Source of the DNA: Phytophthora hibernalis
Lineage: Eukaryota > Oomycota > Peronosporomycetes > Peronosporales > Peronosporaceae
Direction of reading: 5' to 3'
Length of the DNA stretch: 64,000 nucleotides
Assembly: GCA_012656075.1 (NCBI GenBank)
Contig: JAAKBF010000352.1
Coordinates: 60,739 to 124,738 of the forward strand
Below the pieces are notes generated by a model. The model searched no databases, was not told the origin of the DNA, and was given only the letters and a program-made list of their open reading frames with translations. Of this stretch, positions 1-11,818 are shown one piece after another. A program made the position numbers and the translations under genes. How positions within the stretch are numbered: position 1 is the first letter of the stretch; each line of letters begins with the position of its first letter.

Positions 1-203
1 CACTGATGGGTACGGATTTTTTTGTCGAGATGCCCCGTTTACTTTTGTATGGCGGATACAGTTCAGTGGGGGTACGGATTTCACCGTCGTTGTCTGTACA
101 GCTTACACGTGCACTTTTAAATTTAAAAAAAGAAATGCGAGGAGCTATAGCTCGCGACAAAGTCAGTACATTTGGATACAAAGTTGTAGTCTTTTTACAT
201 TGA
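1..203. repeat. Dispersed repeat, possible MULE-type terminal sequence
   Basis: Positions 83-102 read ttcaccgtcgttgtctgtac, and the same 20 bases recur at 36491-36510. In both places they are preceded by a run of G and a pyrimidine-rich stretch. An inverted partner, caacgacggtgaaa, lies at 36301-36314. I infer a terminal part of a transposon family, plausibly the MULE whose transposase tail lies at 34.7-36.3 kb. No coding sequence was recognised here; the short open frame at 6-203 has no recognisable domain. Confidence 0.35.
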
Positions 204-870
204 TGTTTACTTTTGACCACTAATATTTCCCGTAGGCGACGAAACCGGCACCATTAGAGCGCTGAAAAGTTGATTGTCGCTGTTTCGTAGCCAGATACTA
301 CTTGTTTGTATGGGTTCGTAGGATTTTATGGCAATCTTTCGCCAATTAAACAAAATGAAGCATAGTTAAATGAGTGATGTTTTGTATGCACGGTCTATGG
401 TCGATTCTACCGGTGGAGATGAGACGATCTGCAACGTTTGAAAATTCGCTGCATGTACAAATGCGATGCCACCGATCGTCGCAACCAAATTGTATGCTCC
501 CTCACTGTTGATCGTTTTTACCGCTTCTTGAGATCTTTCGTCGGCTTTTAGGATAGATGTCCACCGTGAATGCCGGCCCCAGGGTTAACATGGTGTGGAT
601 TCATTTTACCAGACTCATCAAACTTGTACAGGTACTACAAGCGATCAGGAGACTCGGACGTCTGCCCAGGTCAAATATAGTTAGGCAAGACAGTTAGGTC
701 GACGTTGATCATCTATTATAATACTTTACGAGGCCTATTCTGAGCTGCGAGCATGTCATCTTCGGGCGTCATTCTGGCCTCGTCCTCGCCCTTGACCAAG
801 GACAAAGCGTTCTACATCAAAGTTTCGCCTTTTGGAGGTCACGTTTCCAGGTTGGCGCGTCAGATAATAG
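204..870. other. Intergenic sequence before the first conserved gene
   Basis: About 670 bases with no recognisable coding sequence or repeat. Composition is less GC-rich than in the following genes. It probably includes the promoter of the TMBIM-like gene. No TATA box or convincing oomycete initiator could be assigned by eye. Confidence 0.4.
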
Positions 871-882
871 GTGTCCATCAAG

Positions 883-2035
883 ATGATGTACCCGACCACA
901 CGTGGACCCTCGGCGAGAGTGGCAGTAGACCTAGGCGAGACGGAAGAAACTTTCGATGAGGGCTGGACGACGACACGTTCCAACAGATTGCCCCCGCCTG
1001 AGCCAATCCAGCCTGAACGGCCTCCAAGAGCGCGTTCGTATTGGCGGCGACGATATGAGCAGTGGTCCCACGGCGACGATAGCCAAGAGAACAGAACTCA
1101 AAAGGCGTATGCCCCGGTACAATCGCGACGCTGCCGATGTCAATGCAGATAGCTTTCCGACGAAAGATGCTGTCCATATTTGCGCTTCAACTTATGCTCC
1201 TAACAGCACTCGTGGCTGCTCTTACGTACGACTCCAAGCTGAGCAAGTTCACACACGACACGTTTAAGAAAACCGTGGACCTGATGGGACCACTGGTAGG
1301 CTCAATCACAGCCCTCGGAGGGGTCTATTTCGTGCGCACCCGCTTTCCTCTCAATTGGTTGATGGTGGCAGCTTTCAGCTTCGTACTCAGTCTTCTGGTA
1401 GCAGGTGTGCAAACGTGGCTGGATACCCCAGCAGGACTTTTTGCTGTGCCTTCACCTTCGTGACGGTGTGCATCATGATCGTGCTTTCAGGCCTCTCTTA
1501 CCGTTACCACGGAGATGCTATCCCTACAGGTCCAAGCGCTGGGCTACAGCCCGATAGTAACGGCGAGATGGTACTTCGGTCCTCGCTGGTTTCGGGTTGT
1601 GTGGCGTTCGCGCTGTCCGCCATCATTTCGGCAATTCTGTACGGCATCATCGGCACCGACGACTTCGTGTCCATTCGCGCAATGGGCTACTCTTTGGCGC
1701 TAGAACTTGTGCTCATCGTGTGGTTCTCATACGATGCAAGCAGCATGTACAGCATCATGACACCTGACGAGTACATGAGCGGCGTCGTGTACTTCTACGT
1801 GGACCTGATCGTGCTCACGTGTGCCGCCTTCTTCCTCGCCGGTATCATGTTCGTAGCTGCCATGTTCTGCCCCACCGCGAGTTTTGGCTACTGCAACTGC
1901 AACGGCTGCTTGTGCTTCAGCCGAACTCACCAAGAGGACGACCACGACGGAGGAGTGATCCCGTACGATGTCGACGAAGACGGAGCCGTTTCTTACGGTG
2001 TCGTCGAGACCGCGCGAGACGTCGAGCGTGGATAG
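883..2035 (+). CDS. TMBIM / Bax-inhibitor-1-family membrane protein, frameshifted
   Basis: Multi-pass membrane protein of the TMBIM (Lifeguard/Bax inhibitor-1) family, which acts in ER, Golgi or plasma membranes in Ca2+ handling and cell-death control (family knowledge). The core begins at about 1137 with an FRRKML segment followed by closely spaced hydrophobic helices. It ends with the family's C-terminal pattern WFSYDASSMYSIMTPDEYMSG..YFYVDLIVL, then a short Cys-rich and acidic tail to the TAG at 2033-2035. The frame used at 1137-1448 switches at about 1448, where GTGCC stands for an expected GTGGCC, so one G appears missing. The N-terminal part (883-1136; ATG at 883 is a guess) shifts between frames at least once more, so the true start is uncertain. 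No intron was identified. It could be a pseudogene, but the other indels nearby argue for consensus errors. Confidence 0.62.
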
Positions 2036-2208
2036 CGACACCTCGCTGCCGAATTCATCCTTAACGTTACATGGGTCTCTTAAACCCGGAGCTCTCCAAT
2101 TCAATACACTAGTTGTTCTGTTGATACACTTTAACGCCTCGACTCAGCGTTAGATGGCTACAATTTTAATAATGCGCTCCGGATTGGACAAAAAACATCA
2201 GTGTCACA

Positions 2209-3496
2209 ATGGACCAGGAATGGCAGCTCGTGTCTCGTGGGCGCCGTGCGAAGCCTCGTAGTGGCCCTGCACACCCTCAATCAGCGCCGTCTAAAGCTCT
2301 GAAAGCTGCAACTGGTATGAATGGCTTAGACAATTCCAAGCACCAGAACGCAGGTAAAAATGCGAATACATCAATAACATAACGACTGGTCCACAGCGCT
2401 CTGCGACGGTGGCTTGTTGTCTCAATGTCCCGTTGATCGTGGTGCTGCAATATAATATGTTTACTGAGTAGTATTTATGTTTTGTTGTCTGCTTCGTTGC
2501 AGGTGAAGAAGCGGTGGAGTCTGTGGCGGAGGTCTCAGATGAGAAGAAGAAGAAGATCATCCGACGAGTTCGAGTCATTGCTGATGTGCTGCGTGGCTCG
2601 TTGCTGTTGAAAGAGGCACTGCGCGTGGTTGTGGGGCATTTCGGTTCCGCTGCGGGGATGAAAGCAGTGGGAGAAGAAGTTGAAGCGGAAGTGGAGACAC
2701 CCGACCGACCGATGCTTGTGGGCTACGGACTTGGGAGCTTCTGTGTATCGTCAAATGCGGTGCATCAGCTAGGCTTTCTTGTGGCGTTGAAGGAGATTCT
2801 GGATGAAGGAAAAGCTCCGGGGCATGGTGGTAACAGGATTCAGCACTGCGCCGAGCTTTTCGATCCTGCCATGAACAAGGTCAGTGGAATGAAACAAGTA
2901 TTTTGGCTGGGGTGGTGCTTCTAACTGTGAATGTGTCTCTGATGATCCTTATAGAGTGACGCTGCGATCACGGAGCATTTCCAAGTGAAGGTTCTCCAGG
3001 ACAACGAGCACGGTCGGCGACGGGTGGAGCATAACACAGTGTTCTTCATGCCCCACTGTGGCAAGGCTCTTTACCAAAACGTCCTGGCTTGTAACTGGGG
3101 CCCCGAGATAGCAAAGCTCGTCATCATCGGCAACAGGTATGCGTTGTGCATCGTGGGGTGGTAATTCGCAACTAACTTGTGAATGTCGTGTCTTCGTGGC
3201 TGTGCTCTTCCCCTTAGTTTTTCAGCCTACGGAGATCGCGTGCTTGCAGCAAAGAGCGTCAGGGACTGGTGCTCGTCAGCGTGCTGCCGTATCTGGAGGA
3301 GGTGTCTTTATCGTGCGGCGTCGTCAAGACCCACGAGGATTTTGCGCGCTATGAGGCGGCCTTCAACGACCTTAGTGTGCACAGGTTCCCACCGCAACTT
3401 CTGGAGCCTGCGCTTCACGACACAAGCCTCAGCGAGAAAATGGCTGCAGTAGTAGCTAGTGCGACAGCAGCGCAACCCGACGGCGGTGAAGCCTAA
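2209..3496 (+). CDS. SRR1-like domain protein, four exons
   Basis: Protein with an SRR1-like domain; relatives are plant SRR1 (light and clock signalling) and yeast Ber1, and the biochemical role is not established. Exons: 2209-2353, 2503-2879, 2955-3136, 3218-3496. Introns: 2354-2502 (gtaaaa..gcag), 2880-2954 (gtcagt..tatag), 3137-3217 (gtatgc..ttag); all junctions keep frame. Domain hallmarks are VGYGLGSFCVSSNAVHQLGF in exon 2, VFFMPHCGKALYQNVL and WGPEIAKLVIIGN in exon 3, and SFSAYGDRV opening exon 4. The start ATG at 2209 (MDQEWQLVSRGRR) gives a basic N-terminus. Exon 4 carries a one-base loss near 3246-3250 (GTGCTTGCAGC, expected GCC AGC); after it the frame LVLVSVLPYLEEV..FARYEAAFNDL runs to TAA. 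Read literally, the protein would be truncated at 3452. Confidence 0.78.
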
Positions 3497-3964
3497 TCTG
3501 CTATCGATTGAAGTTGCATACCCGTCACTCATGACGACATCGACCCTTGTCGGAGGACTCTTATTCCATTCTCCCACATCGTCTTGCGGCACTGGCGCCT
3601 GTAACCGCGGAAGGAATCACCAACGGATTTGTTCGCTGGCGAGAAACCGGAGCTCCGTTGTGTGACCCAGCGCCTGTTACGTTCGAGGAAGCCTCTGGCT
3701 GGCCCCAACGCCTGCCTGCACCATCGCAGCTCTCGGCACCAAAAACACCTTTTAAAAATACAAGTCCCGCGTGGTGCTCGGTGCCGCGATCCCCGCGTCC
3801 GTTTCCGTCGCCGCCATCGCACGTTTTCCTTCTGGTTGGTGCTTCCTTCCCCACTTTCCAGAGTTCGGTCGGCCCGAGAAAGGCATGACTTTTGCTCGCT
3901 GCATCGGAGGCGAGCCTGACCCTTGTGTTGTGCTGCAGTGTCCCGCGACGTCCCGCCCGGACGG
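3497..3964. other. Intergenic spacer, probable promoter of the kinase gene
   Basis: About 470 bases between the SRR1-like stop and the first plausible kinase start. Open frames exist on both strands but have no recognisable domain. The CT-rich stretch at 3825-3870 (ccttctggttggtgcttccttcccc) is compatible with a promoter or 5' UTR; that is inference only. Confidence 0.4.
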
Positions 3965-6566
3965 ATGAAAGTGCGGCAGCTTCTTGGCTGGACACGACCC
4001 GCGACCCCGACAGATATGGCCTCGCAGCTCTCGAGCAGTCAGAACAGTAAGAAGAGCGGTGCATCCACCAGCAACAGCAACAACAGGGAGCATGAGCACG
4101 AAGAGGTCGTGTACTCGCCATTTGAAGACATGGGCAAACTCTCCATCGACGAGCTGCGGACGCCCGAGCCGAACGCTCCTCGAGCTGGTAACAATAACTG
4201 TTCCAAGGAGATGGAGGTCTCGCGCCTCGCTGCTTCGAGCCACAGCAACAGCGTACGAAGCTGTTACCGTAGTTTTTATTCAGTTGATAACTACAAGAAG
4301 CTCTGGACTAACGAGCGGTCTTTATGCTTTGTCAGCGACAGAACAAGAGCGACGGAGATAACCCGGAGGAACCTGAAGACAAGGCTTCCGCTGACACGAT
4401 TTCCTCGCCGTCAGGACATGGCGCTGCGGAGAAAGGAACGAGTCGGCCAAGAACCTCCCGTTGCAGCAGTGATGACAGCAGTAACAGCAGTACCGCTTCA
4501 TCGTCTCGCTCGCCGTCGGGTGGATCTGTGCTGACGAGCTCATCGATGAATGCAGCGACTGCTATCCTGTCGCCAACAGCATCACCACTCCCGAAGGTGA
4601 CGTTCCGCAAGGGCGAGAAGAGCTTCCTCGACTTTCACCAACACTATGCCATCACTAGACACTTGGGTGAAGGCTCGTACTCGACCGTGAAGCAAGTGAC
4701 GCACCGCAAGAAAGGTGGGTTCTACGCCTGCAAGATCGTGGACAAGTTGAGTCTCTCTGACGTGGATCGAGCGGCGCTATCGCACGAGGTTCGCGTGCTC
4801 TCGAGCGTCAGCCACGTGAACATCATGCGTCTGTATGAGGTCATCGAAGACGATGCCAAGTGCTACCTGGTCACCGAGCTGGCGGAAGGAGGCGACCTGT
4901 TTGACCGGATCGTCAAGCAGGGCAAGTTCCCAGAGCGTGAAGCACAGAAAGTGACTGCAGCCTTGGTGGAGGCGCTGCACTACTGCCACACGCACAGCAT
5001 TATTCATCGCGATGTGAAGCCTGAGAATGTGCTCCTGTCAGGAGACGACGTGAAACTCTGCGACTTCGGCTTCGCACGACAACTGAACCATCAGGAGGAC
5101 CAGGCCTCGGACTCATGTGGCACGCCCGGCTACGCAGCACCAGAGATTTTGGACGGTCGGTCATACGGCCTTGAGGTTGACGTTTTCTCGCTGGGAGTCG
5201 TGACGTACATTATGCTCTGCGGATACCCGCCATTCCCCATGAAGCTTGCGCAGCTACGCACTCATCGCTTCAATGTGCGATACCCTTCCAAGGACTGGGC
5301 TGCCGTCCACCCAGACGTCAAGACGCTCATTTCCAAGATGCTACACGTGGATCCAATGGAGAGACCCTCGATGGCAGTGCTTCGTTGTCATCCGTGGATC
5401 CAGGCAGGAAAACTGACTTTGGAGCGTCTGCGCGGAGTAAACGAAGAGCGCCGCCGACTAGCTGATCTTACGCGACGGCAGCAGGCAGCTTCGGCTATCC
5501 GCAAAAACTGGTCATGGGTGGCTTCGAGGCCGTCAAGTACGGCCGCAACGGTCTACCACACCGAACCAAGCTACGTTTGTCGACCGACGGTAAAATCCTC
5601 AGCTGGCAGCCGAAGTTGCTCAAGCGCAGCTTGCTGCGTTACCAGAACGCGCGCAGCTTCACAAGTTTGTTTGGAATTGGTGGCAAGGACAACAACGGTA
5701 CCAGCCAGCCCGATCTACACGCTGTTGAACCTGAATCCAACCGAATCCCGACTGGCGGAGTCGTTGGTACGCCTAACATCGAGCACGATGACTCTGAGCA
5801 GAGAGCTAACGCCGCTTCACCTCCCCATTCCACTGACAGCTCGCCAAGCAGCAGCACGTCTGACGCAATTAACGAGAAGCGTTTATGGTGGCGCTCGCTA
5901 CGTCGGGAGCGTGGTGCGAAGACCGAACGCACTGCCAGCGGCGGATTCACACTCAACTTTACCACTCGACAGACCGGAAGCACCCCGTCATCGCCAGTAA
6001 CTCCGCCAGTAACGAAGACGCTTCGAATGTCTCCTAGTGCCACACTGGACCAACACCCCATGACTCCATCAGAGACATCTCCCGATCGTCTTGACGACTC
6101 CATCAAACTGAACGATATCCGTCACATGCTTGTCGGTGACAATGCTCCTTTCTTTGCAGGACACGCCACTAACCTACCAAACACCGCCAAGCGAGCAGTG
6201 GATCCAGCTTGTGTACTCTCAGTGTGTACGCACTTCCGTGAGCTCCACCTCGAGTTCCCGAACGAAGGTGTACGCGATGGTTTCATGTATTTACTCCAGC
6301 AAGCTACATTACCACTGCCACAGTTCGTCCAGAGCCAGCCACCACGTCTTATGAAGTCGATTTCAACGCCACCACCTGCGCCACAAAACCTTTCTAGCGG
6401 AGGATATGACGCTTTCGTGCCCATGACACCACCTGATGAAGAATCCAAGCTGCAGCCTGATGTAGTAGAAGAGATATATAGCAGTCGACCTGAAGTCGAC
6501 GACGAGGATGTGGAGACCGTGGCGAAGGAAACGACGGCAGCCAGCTCTAACAACCAGGACGAATGA
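3965..6566 (+). CDS. CAMK-type Ser/Thr kinase with C-terminal PH-like region
   Basis: Exon 1 3965-4252 (ATG 3965; a second candidate at 4017), intron 4253-4335 (gtacga..gtcag, phase 0), exon 2 4336-6566. Predicted about 840 residues. The N-terminal 190 residues are Ser/Asn-rich. The kinase domain lies at roughly residues 198-452: GEGSYSTVKQV loop, ACKIVDK lysine, HRDVKPENVLL catalytic loop, CDFGFARQ Mg2+ motif, CGTPGYAAPEIL activation segment, VDVFSLGV and HPWI at the end. All catalytic residues are present. It most resembles CAMK/DCLK-type kinases. The C-terminus carries GGFEAVKYGRNGLPHRTKL, then DIRHMLVGDNAPFF and a segment ending HFRELHLEF..VRDGFMYLLQQ, reading as a split PH-like, lipid-binding fold interrupted by a Ser/Thr-rich insert. 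One A is missing in gcaaaaactgg near 5507 (IRKK-LVMGG expected); the literal frame would run to 6000 with unrelated sequence. Confidence 0.85.
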
Positions 6567-6695
6567 GTTTCTTTTAATTATTAGTGATAATCGACAATCT
6601 AATGGAAGCAGCACGTGCATCTTGTTGTCGTCAAACCTATCCATAAACTATCTTGTATAGGTAAAACCAATTTGTGCTCGATGACTGATCCTTTC

Positions 6696-8870
6696 CTAGC
6701 GATCAAAATTCTTCGAGGATTGACGCCGCAACCTCGAAGGTGGAGAGTATACCTCTTCCTCTCCTCCCGAATCCACATAGGCGCTACTGGAGCCCGCACG
6801 CTGTCGATGATCGATCTGAAGATCGGGTGTGTCACTTGAATTCCGGTGTCGTTCCATCGGCTTGCCCCGTACCGTTGAAGGCAAGCGGTAAATTGACTTT
6901 CGGCGCGCAAGAACAATCCTTCTGTTGAAAATGGACGAGCAAGCGAGGAATACGGAGATTGAAGCAACGAACAGCAAATACGTCCGGCGCGAAACAAGCT
7001 TCGACGCGTGGGCCTTGATCATGAAAATTAGCGCAAGCTCGCCAATCTGACAAAGCCCAACGGCGGCCATAAATGCCTTGCGAGGACTGATACGAAAAAG
7101 TCATCACACCTGTCATAGACACCGTCTTGATGCCGACGATCAGTAGTACCATAGACAAAATTTCACCAGCGTTTCTGAGCAAAAACATGGGGTTTAAAAT
7201 CATACCAACACAAGCGAAGAACATGCTGCCGAACAGATTTTCCATCACACGGATCGACATGAAGGCTCCTTGGCGTTGCCTGATACGTGCACAAAGGCCA
7301 ACCCAGCCAAAAATGCTCCACACTCAAGCGAAAGACCGATCATCTCAGAGAACAACGCCATGAAGAGACACACAGACACCACTCCTAGTAGCACCAGTGG
7401 AGCGTTGTGAACCTCTTCCATGGCCGTCAAGAAACGGAGTAGTTTCGGCACTACATGTTGGTGCAGACATACAGTCATACACACCACAACAGCGTAGGCT
7501 ATAACTGTGCGTACCATGGCCACACCAATCCAGCCAACTGAGCGAACAGAAAACCACTCCGGTGTACCTAGCGCAAAGCTCATCAGTACATCCTGGATCG
7601 CAATAATCGAGGTCACCGTCTATAAAGCAGGCAGACACATACATACGCACAACACAGTGTTAGCGAAAAAGTAACCTGTATCAGGCGCAGTGTACTTACT
7701 CGGCCAAACGAAGAGTCCTGAATCCTGTTTTCCCGAATGTGTTCGTACAATGGAGCAGTGGTCGAAAAACACACGCCCACGCCAATGCTCAGTCCCTCCA
7801 TGAAAGACGTTGTCCATCCGATATAAACCGCCACACCAGCAACCAGCAGCACCGTAGACAAGATATACGCCACACCCCCAACAAAGTACTTCTTGAAGAC
7901 ATCTTCCGGCTGCTGCGGGGAGTATGCCGCTCCATGGCCAAAAAGTAGAAATATCGACCCGAACAGCGATATGGTCTCCACTTCCTTGTACAGCCTCACG
8001 ACTCCCAAACACGACGGTCCCACCAACGCACCCCCGAGCAAGTACCCTGCATGCGGCGGAATATTAAAGTACGTAGCAATAATACCTCCAATCGCTGACA
8101 CACCTAATAACACCGCCACTTGGGCCAACAAGTCCATATCATAATGCAGCACTGCAGGATCCGCCTTCTTCTCCACCTCTTCCAGCTTCTTCAACTGCTC
8201 AGCATTTAGCCCCGTCGTGTTCTTCAAGTGGCCCGTTTCATAGTCCATCTGCTTGATACCGTCTTTCTCGAGTTTGTGTTCTCTCTCCTCGTCTTCCTGG
8301 TGGGCCAACACCTCCTGGAGCTTCTTGGACTGCAGCTCCTCCTCCTGCTCCACGTGCTCGAGCTCCAGCAGCGTGCCGTTGAGTCCCTGGGCGAGTCTCT
8401 TGAGGTTGTTATGCACGGCCAGCAGCTCGTCTCTCAACTGCTGCCTCTCGCGTGTCTGGGCCTGCGTGTACTTGGCTAAATGGTCCCCGAGCTCCATTTC
8501 CTGCAGACTTTTGCCCACCGAGAGCTCCAGCTGCTGCACAATGTGCAAATGGTCCTCCACTTGGTCGATGGACACGTCGGCGGCCGTCACCACTGCGGCC
8601 ACAGCCTCTGGGAACCCTGCAGACTGGAATCAAGACTCGAGAGGCGCGTGGACTCGGCAGAAGGCGCAGGTTTTGCCTCGATACTAGCCGCCTCCGATGT
8701 GGGGGTCTTTTCGGGGAGGCTGGGGGCGCTACTGACGCGGAGAGGGCGGGATTTTCGGTCTCCGAGAGCACATGAATCTGCGCTACAACTTGAACGTATG
8801 GGGAGGAGAGGAGGTGCGCTACAAGCAGCAGGAGGGACGTCCAAGCGACGCCATGGGCAAGGCGAGGCAT
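6696..8870 (-). CDS. Kef/KEA-type K+(Na+)/H+ antiporter, two exons, frameshifted
   Basis: Monovalent cation/proton antiporter of the CPA2 (KefB/KEA) family, a membrane protein exchanging K+ for H+. Start ATG 8870 opens a signal-peptide-like stretch (LLLLVAHLLSSPYVQVVAQ). A coiled-coil-rich Glu/Lys/Gln region follows (about 8560-8180), then the transporter domain: LGVSAIGGIIATYFNIPPHAG, LGGALVGPSCLG, FLLFGHG. Exon 1 8870-7700, intron 7699-7620 (gtaagt..tatag), exon 2 7619-6696 beginning TVTSIIAIQDVLMSF, then FGSMFFACVGMILNP and AVGLCQIGELALIF. The cytosolic tail is short and ends SSKNFDR. Frame breaks: near 8715 and 8605 in the N-terminal region, and a loss at about 7263 (NAK-GAF) offset by a gain at about 7092 (SY-SPRKAF), so the original frame resumes. 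No RCK/TrkA-N domain is visible. Confidence 0.8.
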
Positions 8871-9262
8871 GGTGTCAATCGAAACGGTGTTTCGACAGTA
8901 GAATTGGGACGACAGGGCAAAGTTTAGTCCGGCGTATATTTTAGTCCCCTTACTTTGTTCAAGTCAACGGCAGTTGGCGATGATACAATGTAGCCATAAT
9001 ATTATCTCAAACGGCAGACTGGTGCATGGGATCATTGGATTGATACTGCAGAGTGTCGGGAAGCCACCAGACGGTGGACGTCCAGATGCACTGCAGGCTG
9101 TGGAGCTTACAGTCTCCTACCACAACGCTGGTAGCCTCTGCCGAAGCGCTAAGGACATTGAGCTCTCGGCTGCTCAGGATTCACTCGTACCGGTTATGCT
9201 GGTTGTCAACCAGGCTCGTCGAGAGCTGCTCGCCATTATCGGTCTTGTCTTGTGGCGCAGCA
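8871..9262. promoter_or_regulatory. Divergent intergenic region between antiporter and DUF1295 gene
   Basis: The 392 bases separate two genes read in opposite directions, so both promoters must lie here or overlap the neighbouring 5' ends. No core element was assigned with confidence. An open frame on the plus strand overlaps this region but shows no domain. Confidence 0.4.
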
Positions 9263-10219
9263 ATGGCACCTTCCTCCCCGTTCACCACTTGGCAACGCGC
9301 TCAATTGCACGCTCAAGAAGCTTGGACGGACGCTTGGCAGCCCAAGGTCCTCCCGTACGCGTCTTCCAACGCCCTCGCGGTGACGCTGCAGCTGCTGCTC
9401 GTGGTGATCGCCCTCACGTGGCTGGCTAGTGTCGTGACGCGCAATTACTCGTTCACGGATCGGCTGTGGTCCATTACGCCCGGCATTTTGCTTGGCACTT
9501 TGCCTACCACGCGTACGTGGCGGACGGTGGAGTTTGGGACCAGAGACTTTTGCTCATGGCGGCGTTGACGACGCTTTGGGGATGTCGACTCACGTTCAAC
9601 TTCTGGCGCAAAGAGGCTACAAGCTCAACGAAGAGGACTATCGCTGGGCGGTGGTGCGGCAATACATGCATTGGACGCTGTTCGAGGTGCTGAACCTCGT
9701 CTTCATTGCGGGGTATCAGAACTTGCTGCTCCTGTTGCTGGCACTGCCTTCCTACGTGGTGTATTTCCACCGTTATGAAGAGCTGAATGTGGTGGATGGG
9801 GTCGCGACGGCGCTGTTCTTGCTGCTGTTGGTGCTTGAGAGTGTGGCTGACCAACAACAGTGGGCCTTCTACAAGAAGAAGTACGCGCTCGTCGCACAGA
9901 AGAAGCCGCTCACGGGCGACTACAAGGCTGGTTTCAATCGCAGTGGACTGTTCCGCTATAGTCGCCACCCGAACTTTTTGGAGAGATGTCGCTGTGGTGG
10001 GCGTTCTATCTGTTTAGCATTGCAGTGTCGGAGCCGGTATTTAACCCGTCGAGTTTGGGAACTATCCTGCTGACGTTGCTGTTTCAGGGATCGGCCCCAT
10101 TCACAGAGTACATCACGGCGTCCAAGTACCCGCTTTACAAACTGTACCAGCACCGTGTGTCCATGTTAATTCCGTGGCTTCCGTCGGCTTCAATCGAGTC
10201 TCAATCCCACGTAGAGTAG
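9263..10219 (+). CDS. DUF1295 / steroid 5-alpha-reductase-like membrane enzyme, frameshifted
   Basis: Integral-membrane protein of the DUF1295 family, related by fold to steroid 5-alpha reductases and isoprenylcysteine methyltransferases; substrate unknown. ATG 9263 is the first Met in the right frame and precedes a hydrophobic helix. Family landmarks in order: YSFTDRLWSITPG, LTTLWGCRLTFNFWRK, GYKLNEEDYRWAVVRQYMHW, a hydrophobic core, ESVADQQQWAFYKKK, and FRYSRHPNFL..EMSLWWAFYLF near the C-terminus. The His of RHPN and following Glu are the usual cofactor-binding signature. Single-base losses shift the frame at about 9490, about 9608 (AAAGAGGC, expected AAAGGAGGC) and about 9980 (TTGGAGAG, expected TTGGGAGAG). 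Stop TAG 10217-10219. Full length restored would be about 318 residues, normal for the family. Confidence 0.75.
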
Positions 10220-10604
10220 TCATCGAGAACGAGAAGAGCTGATAACTTGTCAGTGAAAGGGATCAACAAAGTTTTCAATATAGTGTCGTGCGCGATCATA
10301 GATTGCGAACGCTTTTGCCAGAAACTTTGCGATGCGAGGCGCGGGATTTGTTCGAATCGGCCTATGCGTGTGCGCGGTTCAATTTTTGCTGAAAGAGGAT
10401 GCCTTCTTGTATGTTGGGACTTCCAGTGACTTTGCATTACCTCACACTTCGCTCGGCTTGAGAAGCAGAACTATTATTGCGCTTTGCAGTCTTTTTGGCA
10501 CTTTCGATTGTAATTTGTACGACTTGTCTTGTACGAGATAACTATATTAATCGTACTCAAGTACGAATTGCTGTAACTCGTGCATGCTTCATACTCCCCA
10601 CAAT
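10220..10604. other. Non-coding spacer up to the hAT insertion
   Basis: No supported gene. The sequence becomes AT-richer and contains several gtacga words (10515-10570) but no clear array. It includes the 3' flank of the DUF1295 gene. Confidence 0.35.
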
Positions 10605-10612
10605 GTTCCAAC

Positions 10613-11677
10613 CAGGGTTCGGTAGTAGTGAGCTCATTAGTAGTGTTAGTAGTGCTAATAGCACTACTACTACTAATGATAATGATAGTGAGACGGCGTC
10701 AAACCAAATGATACTAATCAACCAAAGTACGAATCGCGATTAAGGCACACCACTCACACGAGGGCGTCTTGCGCTCATTTTGAGCCCTTGTCAACTTGAA
10801 AATGTTAAGAAGTGGTGAAGTGGCACGCTCTGGAAAAAAATATCTCCATTTTCATACCCCCAAAATGGTGGAACATTTTGATGGCTGGTGGTCGCAATAT
10901 CTTTTCAATTTTTTAACTTCCCAATTAACGGCATGAGACGAAGACCTCCAAAGAGCCAGCCAACTGGCCCCCTGACCTTGGGCGGGAAGCCCCATAGTGG
11001 GGCCAAGGTTAAAAAGGGGGAGGCCTTCGCTCCACTGCGTGCGCTACGGGAGGCGGCGCAGTGTGCGACCCAGAAGGAGAGCGATCCGCAGGATATCCCG
11101 GGGAGCGGGGCCTGTTGACAGAGATCGACGACCCAGCACCCAACTAGATCCCACTCTTCTGGATCTACTCCAAGCCGCCGACCCGTTCGCCGAGCGCGAA
11201 CCCCGGTCCCACAAAGAGAACTCTCCCAAGTACGTGATGACCCCGTTGAGATCCAGTACCGGTCGTATCTGTACAGAAAGCACCAGGCCAGGCCATCTTG
11301 TCCAGCGGTGTACCAAGGCGAGTCTGCGCTCGATTGTCTTCCTGAAAGCTGGAAGAGGCCAGGGATTACGTCATGATTGCCCGTCGGGACTGCCAAAGAG
11401 ATACCGGTAGCACTCCCTTCCTGGCGTCCGCTGTCCCCTGAAACTAGACTGCTCCGAATGCGCGAGCATCCTAGTCATCCGGTAAAGAGTGCGCACCAAT
11501 CTAACCCCGGACTTGGTCAACGGACCCACGTGCCCTTCGAGGAGTGCCCCCGTGAAGCCCGAAGTATCGAACCAGCAGAACGAGAAAGCGAGGCGGAGAA
11601 GAAAGATACAGTCATGGTGGATGAGGAGCCTTACAGACGATCTTTGAGTGATAAGTAGCTTAATAGACCCTCTGAAT
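10613..11677. other. Left arm of the hAT element
   Basis: Non-coding or decayed. Position 10621-10690 is a dense run of tagtagtg/ctactac words adjacent to the left terminus. From 10960 to 11640 the GC content rises and several open frames appear on both strands (for example 10997-11410 and 11377-11658), none with a domain I recognise. This GC-rich block could be a captured fragment of another gene or retroelement. Confidence 0.4.
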
Positions 11678-11818
11678 AGAGAACTTTCGCAACGACGTTC
11701 GAATTGAGTTTCAGACTCAATCTTAAAGTCTGCTATCTGCCAGGATTGCACTGGAATGATTTGCGTTCGAGACCTTTCGCAACACCATTCAGTTTAGCTT
11801 CAGATTATCCGTTTCGAA

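Noticed and set aside
8974..9429. Plus-strand 151-codon frame over the divergent spacer
   Set aside because: It overlaps the DUF1295 start in another frame and has no domain; probably chance.
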